Assembly: GCA_964623625.1 (NCBI GenBank)
Contig: CAZUUJ010000034.1
Span: 1 to 38,712 of the forward strand
Direction of reading: 5' to 3'
From: CAZLGM01 sp964623625
GTDB lineage: Bacteria > Desulfobacterota > Desulfobulbia > Desulfobulbales > Desulfocapsaceae
DNA length: 38,712 nucleotides
A program made the position numbers and the translations under genes. Shown here one piece after another: positions 1-9,164 of this stretch. Within the stretch, counting starts at the first letter, position 1; each line of letters opens with the position of its first letter. The notes beneath the pieces were generated by a model. It was given only the letters and a program-made list of their open reading frames with translations. It did not search any database and was not told where the DNA came from.

Positions 1-1
1 A

Positions 2-76
2 AGAAAGGGCTATAAGCTGAAAAAAGGTCACAGGCAGCACTATACAGCCCTGGAAATCAAAGAAATTACTGTTTAA
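2..76 (+). CDS. rplU: 50S ribosomal protein L21, C-terminal end (partial)
   Basis: The first 75 bases are an open frame that runs in from outside the window and stops at 76. Its last residues read GHRQHYTALEIKEITV, the typical C-terminus of ribosomal protein L21, which binds 23S rRNA in the large subunit. Only about 24 residues are present. It lies 50 bp upstream of rpmA (L27), the usual rplU-rpmA pairing, and the two are probably co-transcribed. Confidence 0.9.
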   Translation, partial: RKGYKLKKGHRQHYTALEIKEITV

Positions 77-126
77 AAATTTCCGGTTGGGTATAAAATC
101 GGAAATATTCGTTCTAGGAGTTAACA

Positions 127-384
127 ATGGCACATAAAAAAGCAGGCGGCAGTTCAAAAAACGGCCGTGACAGTAATGGACAGAGAAGAGGGGTTAAACG
201 ATTCAGTGGTCAAGAGGTGAAAGCCGGGAATATCCTTGTCCGTCAGCTCGGTACCAAGATCCACCCGGGTACAAATGTCGGCTGCGGCAGGGATTATACG
301 CTGTTTGCCAAAGTTGACGGTGTTGTCACTTATGAAGATTTTGGTCGCAAGAAAAAAAGGGTGTCTGTTTATCCTGCCGGATAA
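127..384 (+). CDS. rpmA: 50S ribosomal protein L27
   Basis: This 85-residue protein is a full-length L27, a component of the large ribosomal subunit whose N-terminus reaches the peptidyl transferase centre. The N-terminus MAHKKAGGSSKNGRDS and the later GTKIHPGTNVG stretch are diagnostic. The start is supported by an AGGAG ribosome-binding site seven bases upstream. There is no cleavable N-terminal extension of the kind found in Firmicutes. It follows rplU and is closed off by a strong hairpin terminator, so obgE downstream is probably transcribed separately, at least in part. Confidence 0.97.
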   Translation: MAHKKAGGSSKNGRDSNGQRRGVKRFSGQEVKAGNILVRQLGTKIHPGTNVGCGRDYTLFAKVDGVVTYEDFGRKKKRVSVYPAG

Positions 385-429
385 TCATTTCCGGTGTTGC
401 GATCGGCCTTTTTTGCCCTCGTCAGAGTA

Positions 430-496
430 AAGACTCGATTTTGATGTGACAACCGCTAGCGGATTGTTAGTCACCTCAAAATCGAGTTTTTTATTT
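430..496 (+). terminator. Rho-independent terminator after rpmA
   Basis: A long stem pairs ACTCGATTTTGA-t-GTGAC (433-450) with GTCAC-c-TCAAAATCGAGT (470-487) and is followed by a run of T. The loop itself contains the palindrome CCGCTAGCGG. It lies 45 bp after the rpmA stop and would end the rplU-rpmA transcript. Confidence 0.9.
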
Positions 497-589
497 GGAG
501 GGAATAGGTTGCTGATTGATAACCAGATGGAACCAAAGAGTGTTCCATTAAGGATTAAACGAAGCTCCTGCAATGGGTATCAAAAGTAG

Positions 590-1597
590 ATGGCATTAAT
601 CGATGAAGCAAAATTTCATGTGAAGGCCGGCGATGGGGGTAACGGCTGCGTCAGCTTCAGAAGGGAGAAATATGTCCCCAAAGGTGGACCCAATGGTGGC
701 GATGGTGGTAACGGAGGAAGTGTTATTATTCGTGCCAGTGATTCTCTCCATTCGCTCATTGATTTTAAATATCGTTCTCATTTCAAAGCCGAAAAGGGTC
801 AACATGGTATGGGGAAAGACCGGCATGGCCGCAATGGCAAAGATTGCGTCATGCTTGTACCTGTGGGTTCCGTGATCAAAGATAGTGAGACCGGAGAACG
901 GCTTGCCGATCTTGTTCGGCAAGGTGACAGTTTAATAGCAGCAAAGGGAGGGGCTGGTGGACTCGGCAATAGACATTTTGCATCCGGATCAAACCGTACT
1001 CCGCGTTTTGCAACCGACGGCAGGGAAGGTGACCAAAAATGGCTGAAGATCGAGCTGAAACTGATCGCCGATATCGGTCTTGTTGGGTTGCCAAATGCCG
1101 GCAAATCGACCCTGCTGTCAAAAGTTTCAGCGGCAAATCCTAAAATCGCCGCCTATCCTTTCACAACCCTGGAACCGCAGTTGGGTGTATTGCATTTTGA
1201 ATATCAGGATCCGTGTATCATCGCTGATATTCCCGGACTGGTTGAGGGAGCTCATCAAGGAACCGGGCTTGGGCATACTTTTCTCAAACACATCGAAAGA
1301 ACACGGATTCTGCTCCACATTATCGACGTGGCAAGTGATGACGTGGAACGTAATTACCAGATAATTAACCGTGAGTTACTCGCTTATCAACAGGAACTGG
1401 CAGACAAAATTTCTGTCCTGGTCCTCAATAAGTGCGATCTCATCGATATGACAACTGTAGATGAGATCAAGCAGTCTTTTGAAAAAAGAGGGATAGAGGT
1501 GATGTCCATCTCGGCTAAAAATGGAGAGGGGATTGAGGAACTTAAAAAACGTCTTGGTGAAATCATTGAACAGGCAGACTTGGCCAGGAAGGAGTAA
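590..1597 (+). CDS. obgE: Obg family GTPase (ribosome assembly)
   Basis: This 335-residue protein is an Obg/CgtA GTPase, which acts in assembly of the large ribosomal subunit and in growth and stress control. The glycine-rich Obg fold fills about residues 1-158 (repeated GGNGG and GGDGG stretches). The G domain follows, with Walker A GLPNAGKST near 166, a switch I region with YPFTTLEP, DIPG for G3 and NKCD for G4. The C-terminal domain of some family members is lacking, which is common in proteobacteria. The position after rplU-rpmA and before proB-proA-nadD is the common order for this group. The ribosome-binding site before the ATG is weak. Confidence 0.96.
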   Translation: MALIDEAKFHVKAGDGGNGCVSFRREKYVPKGGPNGGDGGNGGSVIIRASDSLHSLIDFKYRSHFKAEKGQHGMGKDRHGRNGKDCVMLVPVGSVIKDSETGERLADLVRQGDSLIAAKGGAGGLGNRHFASGSNRTPRFATDGREGDQKWLKIELKLIADIGLVGLPNAGKSTLLSKVSAANPKIAAYPFTTLEPQLGVLHFEYQDPCIIADIPGLVEGAHQGTGLGHTFLKHIERTRILLHIIDVASDDVERNYQIINRELLAYQQELADKISVLVLNKCDLIDMTTVDEIKQSFEKRGIEVMSISAKNGEGIEELKKRLGEIIEQADLARKE

Positions 1598-1752
1598 TTT
1601 GAATCCTTGATTCGTTACAACTCGACAGATTTTACCATCTTGTTCGCATGGTTGTTCGAACTTGCAGAGTTTGCTGGAATACTGTAACTGTAGTGACTGG
1701 CTTTATAGAGCCAATATGCAAAATTATGTGATCCTCTATCGGGTGTCGTCGT

Positions 1753-2937
1753 ATGGCTTTTCAAATCAGTAGAGATGATGGATTATATTACCGTCAGACT
1801 CTTTTTGACAAAGCGAAGAGAGTCGTTGTAAAGATCGGTTCTGCCGTTCTGACCGATGGGTCCGGAATTAATCAGGAAGTTGTCGATAATCTATGTCGCC
1901 AACTGGCCTTTCTTCAAAACAGTGGAAGAGAAGTAATCCTGGTCTCCTCCGGAGCAGTTGCCGCCGGCAGGAAAAGATTGTCCTTTTCTGATACGGCCAC
2001 TGTTGGACTCAAAGAGAAACAGGCCCTTGCTGCTATTGGGCAATCACGTTTAATGCAAATATATGACGAAACCTTCAGCCATTACGGTAAGAAGATTGGA
2101 CAGATTCTTCTCACCCATTCCGATTTATCCAACCGAGACCGCTATTTAAATGTCAGAAATACCCTGTTTACACTCTTTCGATTTGGCGTTATTCCTATTG
2201 TCAACGAGAATGATACAGTATCTGTCGAAGAACTGCGTTTTGGAGATAACGATACCTTGGGTGCCTATATTGCCAATCTGATCGAGGCGGATATGTTTAT
2301 CTGCTTAACCGATGTCGTAGGTCTGTATAGTTCCAATCCTAAAACAGACCCTGATGCCAAACCGATTTATACCGTTACTGAAATCACCCCCGAAGTTGAA
2401 GCAATGGTGGGCAATGTTAGAAGTGCCCTTGGTAAAGGTGGCATGCAATCAAAACTTAATGCAGCCAAAATGGTGGCTGCGGGAGGGGGAAGTTCGTTTA
2501 TCGGTCCCGGACGTGAAAAGAATATCCTGGAACTTCTGTTCAGCGGAGAGATGATCGGCACATTTTTTCTGCCGAGAAAGGACAGGATCAACAGCAGAAA
2601 GCAATGGATAGCCAATATCTTAAGAACCAAAGGAGCACTGGTGATCGACGATGGTGCCGAACAGGCATTGAAAAAACACGGCAAGAGCCTGTTGCCGGTT
2701 GGTGTTCTTGAAGTAAAGGGAGCATTTGGAGTCGGTGATTCCGTTCGAATCGTAAACGAGAAGAATCAAAGAATTGCTGTTGGCCTGGTAAATTACTCTT
2801 CTGTCGATTTATTAAAGATAAAAGGATTGCCGTCAGAAGAGATCGAGCCGGAGCTGGGTTTCAAAGACAGTGACGAAATCATCCATAGAGATAACTGTGT
2901 TTTCACACACTTGGAATCCGGTACTTCTCAGTCCTGA
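1753..2937 (+). CDS. proB: Glutamate 5-kinase with PUA domain
   Basis: ProB phosphorylates glutamate to gamma-glutamyl phosphate, the first and feedback-regulated step of proline synthesis. The amino acid kinase domain shows VVVKIGSAVLT near residue 24, VSSGAVAAG near 64 and the NENDTVS motif near 157. A PUA domain occupies roughly residues 300-390. At 394 residues it is somewhat longer than the E. coli enzyme because of N- and C-terminal extensions. The ATG at 1753 lacks a clear ribosome-binding site, so a start nearer the kinase core is possible. It is 62 bp upstream of proA, and the two probably form one operon. Confidence 0.96.
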   Translation: MAFQISRDDGLYYRQTLFDKAKRVVVKIGSAVLTDGSGINQEVVDNLCRQLAFLQNSGREVILVSSGAVAAGRKRLSFSDTATVGLKEKQALAAIGQSRLMQIYDETFSHYGKKIGQILLTHSDLSNRDRYLNVRNTLFTLFRFGVIPIVNENDTVSVEELRFGDNDTLGAYIANLIEADMFICLTDVVGLYSSNPKTDPDAKPIYTVTEITPEVEAMVGNVRSALGKGGMQSKLNAAKMVAAGGGSSFIGPGREKNILELLFSGEMIGTFFLPRKDRINSRKQWIANILRTKGALVIDDGAEQALKKHGKSLLPVGVLEVKGAFGVGDSVRIVNEKNQRIAVGLVNYSSVDLLKIKGLPSEEIEPELGFKDSDEIIHRDNCVFTHLESGTSQS

Positions 2938-2999
2938 TGGTATACTGTTATTGATTAAGCTCACCGGGTAAACAAAAATTATCAGTAAAAGGAATATCG

Positions 3000-4268
3000 A
3001 TGAACTCTAGCGAACAACTGGAAAAAACAATTAGTCAAATGGCTAAAACAGCAAGAATTGCCGGTCGATCACTGGCAACACTTTCTTCAACCAGGAAGAA
3101 CAGTGTCCTATTGCGGATGGCAGATGGATTACGCAGTCAGACTGCATTTATTCAGCAGGAGAACGAAAAGGATCTCGCAAACGGCAGGGAAAAAGGGCTC
3201 TCTTCAGCAATGCTGGATCGGCTTGAATTGTCCAATGAGATCATCGATTCAATGATACAGGGAATAGAGGAAGTTGTGGCATTGTCTGATCCGGTGGGTG
3301 AGGTTGAACAGATGATCAAACGACCGAACGGGTTGCTGGTTGGCAGGATGAGAATTCCGCTTGGTGTTATCGGTCTGATTTACGAATCGAGACCCAATGT
3401 GACTGTCGATGCGGCTGTTTTGTGCTTGAAGGCTGGAAATGCTGTGGTTCTACGCGGTGGTTCAGAAGCTATTTATTCAAACCTGGCTCTGGCCACAGTT
3501 CTTCAGGAAGCTTTGGAGAAAGAGTCTTTGGACCCACACTCCATCCAGGTAATCGATAATACCGATCGGGCCGCGGTGAACTTCATGTTGGCTCAGGAGG
3601 AGTCTATCGATCTGATTATTCCGCGTGGTGGTGAAGGTTTGATCCGATTTGTGGCCAATAACTCGAAGATTCCAGTGTTAAAACATTACAAAGGGGTCTG
3701 CAATATCTATGTTGACAGCGATGCAGATTTTAAAAAGGCCACCCCTATTATAATGAATTCGAAGACCCAACGGCCTGGAGTCTGCAACGCCCTTGAAGGA
3801 TTGCTCATCCATCAGGATATTGCCGATAAATATCTGCCTGTCATTACGGAAGAACTGCAGAAAAGCGGTGTAGAACTTCGGGGCTGCAGCCGGAGCAACC
3901 GGATCGTCGATTCCATTAAGCTTGCCGACGACAGTGACTGGGGAACCGAGTTCCTCGATTTGATCCTTTGCGTAAAAGTCGTTGATGATATGGCTGAAGC
4001 CAGATCGTATATTGAGCAGTACGGCTCTTTGCATACCGAGGCGATTATCACGGAAAATTACAGTCGTGCGCAAAAATTTATTGCTCAGGTTGATGCCTCG
4101 GCCGTAATGGTCAATGCCTCGACCAGGTTCAATGACGGAGGTCAGCTGGGACTTGGTACCGAGATCGGTATTTCGACAACCAAGCTGCACGCCTATGGCC
4201 CAATGGGCTTGAAAGAGTTAACAACCCAGAAGTTTGTGGTATACGGTGATGGGCAGGTGCGAAGCTAA
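3000..4268 (+). CDS. proA: Gamma-glutamyl phosphate reductase
   Basis: ProA reduces gamma-glutamyl phosphate to glutamate semialdehyde with NADPH, the second step of proline synthesis. The 422-residue length is standard. The catalytic cysteine is residue 262 in the conserved RPGVCNALE stretch. The C-terminal signature TRFNDGGQLGLGTEIGIST is also intact. An AAGGA ribosome-binding site precedes the ATG. It follows proB directly, so ProB's unstable product can be passed on. Confidence 0.97.
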   Translation: MNSSEQLEKTISQMAKTARIAGRSLATLSSTRKNSVLLRMADGLRSQTAFIQQENEKDLANGREKGLSSAMLDRLELSNEIIDSMIQGIEEVVALSDPVGEVEQMIKRPNGLLVGRMRIPLGVIGLIYESRPNVTVDAAVLCLKAGNAVVLRGGSEAIYSNLALATVLQEALEKESLDPHSIQVIDNTDRAAVNFMLAQEESIDLIIPRGGEGLIRFVANNSKIPVLKHYKGVCNIYVDSDADFKKATPIIMNSKTQRPGVCNALEGLLIHQDIADKYLPVITEELQKSGVELRGCSRSNRIVDSIKLADDSDWGTEFLDLILCVKVVDDMAEARSYIEQYGSLHTEAIITENYSRAQKFIAQVDASAVMVNASTRFNDGGQLGLGTEIGISTTKLHAYGPMGLKELTTQKFVVYGDGQVRS

Positions 4269-4397
4269 CCCGCATTTCTCCTGGACATTGTTTCAATTTG
4301 TTTGAATGGTATAGAAATGCGATAAATCCAGTACTGCATGAAGAATCACAAATTTACACAATGTTTGCCCCTCAAGGGGGTACTGAACTGATGAGAA

Positions 4398-5039
4398 ATG
4401 CAGGTTAATGAACGGATTGGGCTGTTGGGCGGAACTTTTGATCCTGTCCATAATGGTCATTTGCAGATTGCTGAAACGGCCTTGACTTCGCTATCTCTGG
4501 ATCGGATTCTGTTTATACCGGCAGCGGTTCCTCCCCACAAACCCGATAGAGTGATTACACCGTTCTCAATCCGGGTTGACATGATCCAACTGGCTTTGAA
4601 AGGGCGGCAACAGATGGAACTGACACGGATAGAAGAGACCCTGCCTAAACCTTCTTATACCATCGATACAATCCGGGAATTGCAAAAGCTCAACAATGAT
4701 CCGGATTACTTTTACTGTATCGGCCTTGACGCCTTTCTGGAGATAGATACCTGGAAGTCCTGCTCTGCACTGTTGAACCGTATCAACTTCATCGTTGTAT
4801 TGAGGAGCGGTTATCTTATCTCTTCTATCGATTTGTATCTTCAACAGCTTGGATATCGACATGACGGGGAGTCCTGGAAAAACAACCGATCGTCGAAACG
4901 GGTCTATTTTATCTCAAAAGAGATTGCCGACGTGTCATCCTCATTGATTCGGGGGTACGTTAAAAAGAACAAATCCATCCATCAGCTATTGCCCGGGAAT
5001 GTCGCAGATTATATCAAAGATCGTCAACTCTATCGCTAA
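4398..5039 (+). CDS. nadD: Nicotinate-nucleotide adenylyltransferase
   Basis: NadD joins nicotinate mononucleotide and ATP to make deamido-NAD in NAD synthesis. The 213-residue protein starts with LLGGTFDPVHNGHL, the nucleotidyltransferase signature with its catalytic HxGH-type motif, and ends with the SSSLIRGYV motif equivalent to SSTxIR. The 129-bp gap after proA contains a small CCCCTCAAGGGG hairpin (4369-4380). rsfS, which often follows nadD, is absent here: the next region contains a dispersed repeat instead. Confidence 0.95.
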   Translation: MQVNERIGLLGGTFDPVHNGHLQIAETALTSLSLDRILFIPAAVPPHKPDRVITPFSIRVDMIQLALKGRQQMELTRIEETLPKPSYTIDTIRELQKLNNDPDYFYCIGLDAFLEIDTWKSCSALLNRINFIVVLRSGYLISSIDLYLQQLGYRHDGESWKNNRSSKRVYFISKEIADVSSSLIRGYVKKNKSIHQLLPGNVADYIKDRQLYR

Positions 5040-5084
5040 CACTAATTCTAGGTATCCATTTATCGATTCATCGTCGATACGCTC

Positions 5085-5195
5085 AACAGTGTCCGACCAC
5101 TTAATCGGTGAACACAATATCACTGGCGTAGTAGGGTACCATTGGTTTTCCTGTAGTGCTTAACCGGAGGCCGGCCTGGCAAATCGCCAATTTCA
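5085..5195 (-). repeat. Dispersed repeat, copy D (degenerate)
   Basis: Read on the minus strand, this segment matches the other copies: GCGATTTGCCAGG, then CCTCCGGTTAAG, a spacer of similar length, and GTTGAGCGTATCG. It lies in the nadD-to-receiver gap, the longest non-coding stretch in the first 7 kb. The match is weaker than between copies A and B and the second inverted end is not recognisable. Confidence 0.5.
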
Positions 5196-5315
5196 CTCAT
5201 AATCTGAATTTTTGGGAGAGTCTGAAAAATTTTTACATTCTTGATACATTTTTTGGTAACATCGGTCAGGTTATGATTGATCCGATTTGAGCTTTTTCTA
5301 CCCTCGGATGCTTTT

Positions 5316-6536
5316 ATGGGAGCAAACGTCTTACAATCACAAAATTCGGTAATACAGGTTCTTCTGGTAGACGATTCGATATCTTTTCGTCGGCTATTCA
5401 GAGATATGATCTCAGATTGTGAGGGAATCGAAGTCACAGCCGAAGCGGGAAACGGTATAGAAGCATTGGACATGGTCTTGAAGCACAGGCCGAACGTGAT
5501 TGTTATGGACCTTGAAATGCCGCTGATGGACGGCATGACGGCACTTCAACATCTGATGATACACGTTCCAACCCCGACGATTATTATCTCAGGTTTAACC
5601 CAAGAGGGAACGCCTCGGGCGTTTGATTCCTTAAAAAACGGCGCTGTGGATTTTGTCTACAAAGGCTCTTTTGTTCAGAATGATACAGGTATCACTAACA
5701 GGAAAAGAATTCTTTCAAAAATCAGGCAATCCTGTTCTATTTCGGTCTCGCCGATGGAGCCTCCGGGGCAGGCGAACCAGAAAACGCTGCAGGCCTTGAG
5801 CCGTCAAAATCGCGTTGGCTTTTGTGAAGAATGCGGCACACGCATTCAAATTGATCCCAATTCCGGGCAACATGACAATCATCTTACCTGTACGAATTGT
5901 GGTGAAACAATTGATCCCGACCTGAGACAGAAATATCGAAGAATTAATCGGCTGGTAGTGCTTGGCGCAGGGGAAGGAACGTATTCGAATATTTTAAAGA
6001 TCATTCCTCATATCTCACCGGCGATAAACGGCTCAATTGTTATGGTCATGTATGGTAACAATGACCACATCGACCAGTTCACCCGTTATCTGGACTCCAT
6101 TTCTCTTGTTCACGTAGCTGGATACAGAGAAGGTATAACCCTTACCAGTGGTACCTGTTATATTGCATCGGCGAATGACAATGTAACCATGTCATCACAT
6201 TTGTCTGAGTATACCCTTGGTTCAAACAATGACGATACGGTGGCCGGATATGCTCCACTTGACCTGTTTATGGAGTCAGTATCTTCGGTAATGAAACAAA
6301 AGGTTTTGGCAGTTATTTTGTCGGGCTCGGAAAACGATGGCGTCAAAGGACTTGACAATATAAGCAGAAATGGGGGAAAATCCTGTATGCTGGATCCTGA
6401 GAAATGTTTATATAAAGATATGGCTAATCATATTGTGGATCAGTTTGATATTGAAATGATCGCTGATGAAAAAATTCTGTCCGACAAGATCCAGAACATA
6501 TTTACAGATGCCCAGCGTTCGATAGTTACCGCTTGA
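5316..6536 (+). CDS. Receiver protein with zinc ribbon and degenerate CheB-like methylesterase domain
   Basis: The 406-residue protein begins with a receiver domain (about 13-130): acidic residues D19 and D20, phospho-acceptor D65 in VIVMDLEMP, S92 and K116. A zinc ribbon follows with C170-x2-C173 and C192-x2-C195. Residues 210-400 align in order with the CheB methylesterase fold, including an ILSGSENDGVKGL stretch like the CheB aspartate loop (D341). However, the GASTGG nucleophile motif reads GAGEGT and the QHMP histidine motif reads YGNN, so serine and histidine are missing. Methylesterase activity is therefore unlikely, and a binding or output role is inferred. The ATG at 5316 is preferred over a TTG at 5277. 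A PilZ gene follows 13 bp later. Confidence 0.75.
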   Translation: MGANVLQSQNSVIQVLLVDDSISFRRLFRDMISDCEGIEVTAEAGNGIEALDMVLKHRPNVIVMDLEMPLMDGMTALQHLMIHVPTPTIIISGLTQEGTPRAFDSLKNGAVDFVYKGSFVQNDTGITNRKRILSKIRQSCSISVSPMEPPGQANQKTLQALSRQNRVGFCEECGTRIQIDPNSGQHDNHLTCTNCGETIDPDLRQKYRRINRLVVLGAGEGTYSNILKIIPHISPAINGSIVMVMYGNNDHIDQFTRYLDSISLVHVAGYREGITLTSGTCYIASANDNVTMSSHLSEYTLGSNNDDTVAGYAPLDLFMESVSSVMKQKVLAVILSGSENDGVKGLDNISRNGGKSCMLDPEKCLYKDMANHIVDQFDIEMIADEKILSDKIQNIFTDAQRSIVTA

Positions 6537-6549
6537 TCAGGATGGCACG

Positions 6550-7002
6550 ATGACACAAACAGAAAAACGGAAACATAAACGGTTTTCTTTTCATCTCACC
6601 ACCGAAATCTGTAAAATAGCTGCCGCTGAAGATCAAGGTCTCAAGTACATCACCTGTACATGCAGGGATATTTCAAATGGCGGCCTTTCATTTTTTTCTT
6701 TCAAACAGTTTGAGCGCGGGGATATATTACGAGTGCGTGTAATCTTATCGGAATCGAGATTCATGAAAGAAAAAAACAAGGAAGATAATACTCTTCATTT
6801 CTTGGCAAAAGTCATGTATTCCAGATTTGCTGTCTCCGAGGAATTTAATCTGACCGGAGTTGAATTCCTCAATATCTACCAGGGGGACTATGATATTCTT
6901 TGCTCATATCTTGTTGAGGTGATGGGAGAAAATAAAAGTTTCGAAGCCACTTCTCGGCCACTTTGTCTGTCGAGGAAAAGCTCTGTGAAACAGATAGATT
7001 AA
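6550..7002 (+). CDS. PilZ domain protein (probable c-di-GMP receptor)
   Basis: The 150-residue protein has both c-di-GMP contact motifs of PilZ domains: RxxxR at R7-R11 (RKHKR) and DxSxxG at D40-S42-G45 (DISNGG). The rest is predicted beta-barrel and there is no membrane segment, so it is cytoplasmic. Binding of cyclic di-GMP is known for the family and inferred here. An AGGA ribosome-binding site precedes the ATG. It starts 13 bp after the CheB-like receiver gene, so the two are probably one operon linking a two-component input to a c-di-GMP-responsive output. It converges with the CBS gene, leaving only 5 bp between them. Confidence 0.85.
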   Translation: MTQTEKRKHKRFSFHLTTEICKIAAAEDQGLKYITCTCRDISNGGLSFFSFKQFERGDILRVRVILSESRFMKEKNKEDNTLHFLAKVMYSRFAVSEEFNLTGVEFLNIYQGDYDILCSYLVEVMGENKSFEATSRPLCLSRKSSVKQID

Positions 7003-7007
7003 TCCCA

Positions 7008-7460
7008 TCAGGTTTCTATCAGAGTCCTGATGATGTCCTTTTTGCCGATAACACCGACCAATTCGCCGTCTTTCAGGACAGGCAAGGTGTGGACGTTCTT
7101 TTCAGACATCACGGTGGCGATGTCATCGAGGGTTGTTTCTACGGTTACGGTGATCAATTTATCAGAGCAGATATCCTTGACCAGGTAACCGGCAATCTTT
7201 TTCATCTCCTTTTCCATCTTGTCAGGGTTTTCAAGATAAAAAACTGAATCGAGAATGGTGACAACCGTAGGGATATGGACTTTTTTAGTCTGATCAATAA
7301 GGTCGTTTTCGGTAACTACACTAACAAGCTTCCCTTTTTCATCAACCACGGGAGCACCGCTGATTTGGTGAAAGGAGAGGAGTTGGGCCAGTTCTTTCAC
7401 AGTCGTTTCCGGAGTGACGGTAACGACTGTGGTGCTCATGATTTCTCCAGCTGTTTTCAT
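7008..7460 (-). CDS. CBS domain pair protein
   Basis: The 150-residue protein consists of two CBS domains (about residues 1-60 and 85-148), with repeats such as MSTTVVTVTPETTVKELAQLL and VTVETTLDDIATVMSEKNVHTLPV. Tandem CBS domains form a Bateman module that binds adenosyl ligands such as AMP, ATP or SAM. No catalytic domain is attached, so it probably acts as a stand-alone energy sensor or regulator. It begins 9 bp after the nnrE-nnrD stop with an AGGTAG ribosome-binding site in between, so it is the second gene of that operon. Confidence 0.88.
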   Translation of the reverse strand: MKTAGEIMSTTVVTVTPETTVKELAQLLSFHQISGAPVVDEKGKLVSVVTENDLIDQTKKVHIPTVVTILDSVFYLENPDKMEKEMKKIAGYLVKDICSDKLITVTVETTLDDIATVMSEKNVHTLPVLKDGELVGVIGKKDIIRTLIET

Positions 7461-7469
7461 CTTTCTACC

Positions 7470-9068
7470 TCACTGTAAATACGGTTTCATGACAACCGGG
7501 ATCAGGTCGGCTAATTCGGAGGCAGTAAAACCGATGCCAATATCGTCATAGAGTGCGTCACCTGTTTTTCCATGTAGATAAACACCTGCTCCACTAGCTT
7601 CAAGACAACCGGCTCCCTGACATATAAGAGATCCAATAATGCCGCCTAGCACATCACCCATTCCGCCGGTTGCCATACCTGGATTACCTGTTGTATTGAT
7701 TATTATTTTGCCGTCATTTGAGGCGATTATCGTGCCGGCACCCTTCAGAACAATAATAATCTTTTGACTGATTCCGGTAAACAATGAGCAGGCCTGCTTG
7801 GCTGCCTGCAGACGATTGTCCTGAATCTCCTGGGATGTTTTTCCAATCAGCCGACCCAGTTCACCTGGGTGCGGAGTGAAGATTCGAGGACCGGACGGTT
7901 CAGACAGTTGATCGAAATGGGCTGCCAGTATGTTAATGCCGTCTGCGTCAATTACCATGGGTTGCTTAACCTGGTGATAGAGGTCAATCACCAACTTTGC
8001 TGTTTGAGGAAAAGTACCGATACCAGGTCCAATGACGGCACACTTCTTATTTTTTAGGATTGTATGGATCAGTTCTTTATCATCAATGGAGAAAAAGGTG
8101 CCGGAGTTGGGAAGCACTTCAGTCATTGCTTCGATAAGGGAGGTTTCATAAACCTGGTTCAACAGCCTAGGGACACACAAGGTTACCAAACCACAGCCGG
8201 AGCGTAGAGCACCTAGCCCGCAGAGAATAGCTGCTCCTGTCTTGCCATGAGATCCGGCCAGGATTGCAAGGTGACCGTGGTCTCCTTTGTGGGAGCCTTT
8301 GCGACGGGATAAGATTGTCAACCAGCTTCTAATGGTTCCTTCGGTTAACAGATCGGTCGGTATTTTAGCCTGAGCTACAGCCTCGGGAGGTATACCGATA
8401 TCAATTACATGCAGTTTGCCGATAAGGTCGGAACTACCGTGCAGTACCTGGCCTGGTTTAGGGCATCCGAAAGTAGCTGTGTGATCGGCTACGATGGCTT
8501 TATTATGGATAGATCCCCGATCAGCATCCATGCCGGAGGGGATATCAACGGCGACAACTGGAACATTATGGGCAAAACCGGGAAGGTTGATCAGGTCGAT
8601 CACTTCTCCATAATGATCGGTGACATTGCGTTTCAATCCTGTTCCAAAAATGGCGTCGATAACAACATAGCAGGGCTTACCTCTCGATTCGATCTGCTTA
8701 AAAAGAATGGGTATAGTTTTGACCCTGGTCGATGTGTTGACGACATGGTACGGAAGACGGAGATTTTTAACAATATTGAGATTTGTTGCCGCATCACCCT
8801 TTAAGGAGTCCGGATCAACCAGGAAGAAAAAGATCGGCTCACATCCACTCTGATGTAGATGACGGCCGATAACAAGTCCGTCCCCTCCATTATTTCCTGG
8901 ACCAACAAGGATGACGGCAAAGGTCCCCTCTGGAGAACCCAGTTCCTGTTCAATCATGCGGACGGTTCCGACGCCGGCATTTTCCATAAGTACTATGCCG
9001 GGAATGCCAAAATCGTTGATTGCGCTTGAGTCAAGAGCCTGCATTTCGGAAGATTTCGGCAGTTTCAT
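7470..9068 (-). CDS. nnr: Bifunctional NAD(P)H-hydrate epimerase / ADP-dependent NAD(P)H-hydrate dehydratase
   Basis: This protein repairs hydrated NADH and NADPH. The N-terminal half (about 1-220, YjeF_N type) is the epimerase, with VGPGNNGGDGLVIGRHL and VDIPSGMDAD. The C-terminal half (about 235-532) is the ribokinase-like dehydratase, with GSHGKTGAAILCGLGALRSG and the ligand-binding GNPGMATGGMGDVLGGIIG. The ATG at 9068 is chosen because a GGAGAG ribosome-binding site lies seven bases upstream. The GTG two codons earlier would sit on top of that site. The fused architecture is the usual bacterial form. It is followed by a CBS gene in the same operon. Confidence 0.95.
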   Translation of the reverse strand: MKLPKSSEMQALDSSAINDFGIPGIVLMENAGVGTVRMIEQELGSPEGTFAVILVGPGNNGGDGLVIGRHLHQSGCEPIFFFLVDPDSLKGDAATNLNIVKNLRLPYHVVNTSTRVKTIPILFKQIESRGKPCYVVIDAIFGTGLKRNVTDHYGEVIDLINLPGFAHNVPVVAVDIPSGMDADRGSIHNKAIVADHTATFGCPKPGQVLHGSSDLIGKLHVIDIGIPPEAVAQAKIPTDLLTEGTIRSWLTILSRRKGSHKGDHGHLAILAGSHGKTGAAILCGLGALRSGCGLVTLCVPRLLNQVYETSLIEAMTEVLPNSGTFFSIDDKELIHTILKNKKCAVIGPGIGTFPQTAKLVIDLYHQVKQPMVIDADGINILAAHFDQLSEPSGPRIFTPHPGELGRLIGKTSQEIQDNRLQAAKQACSLFTGISQKIIIVLKGAGTIIASNDGKIIINTTGNPGMATGGMGDVLGGIIGSLICQGAGCLEASGAGVYLHGKTGDALYDDIGIGFTASELADLIPVVMKPYLQ

Positions 9069-9164
9069 AAACACTCTCCACAGAATAATTCGACGAACAC
9101 TAACTACAGAAACGGATCAACCAGGCAAAGACGATCAGGAAAACCGGGTCACAAGTGAGCGGGT

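Noticed and set aside
1598..1752. GTTCGAACTTGC and a GGCT-TTATAG-AGCC hairpin, looking like part of a tRNA
   Set aside because: No acceptor stem or anticodon arm can be built around them, and the hairpin has only four pairs.
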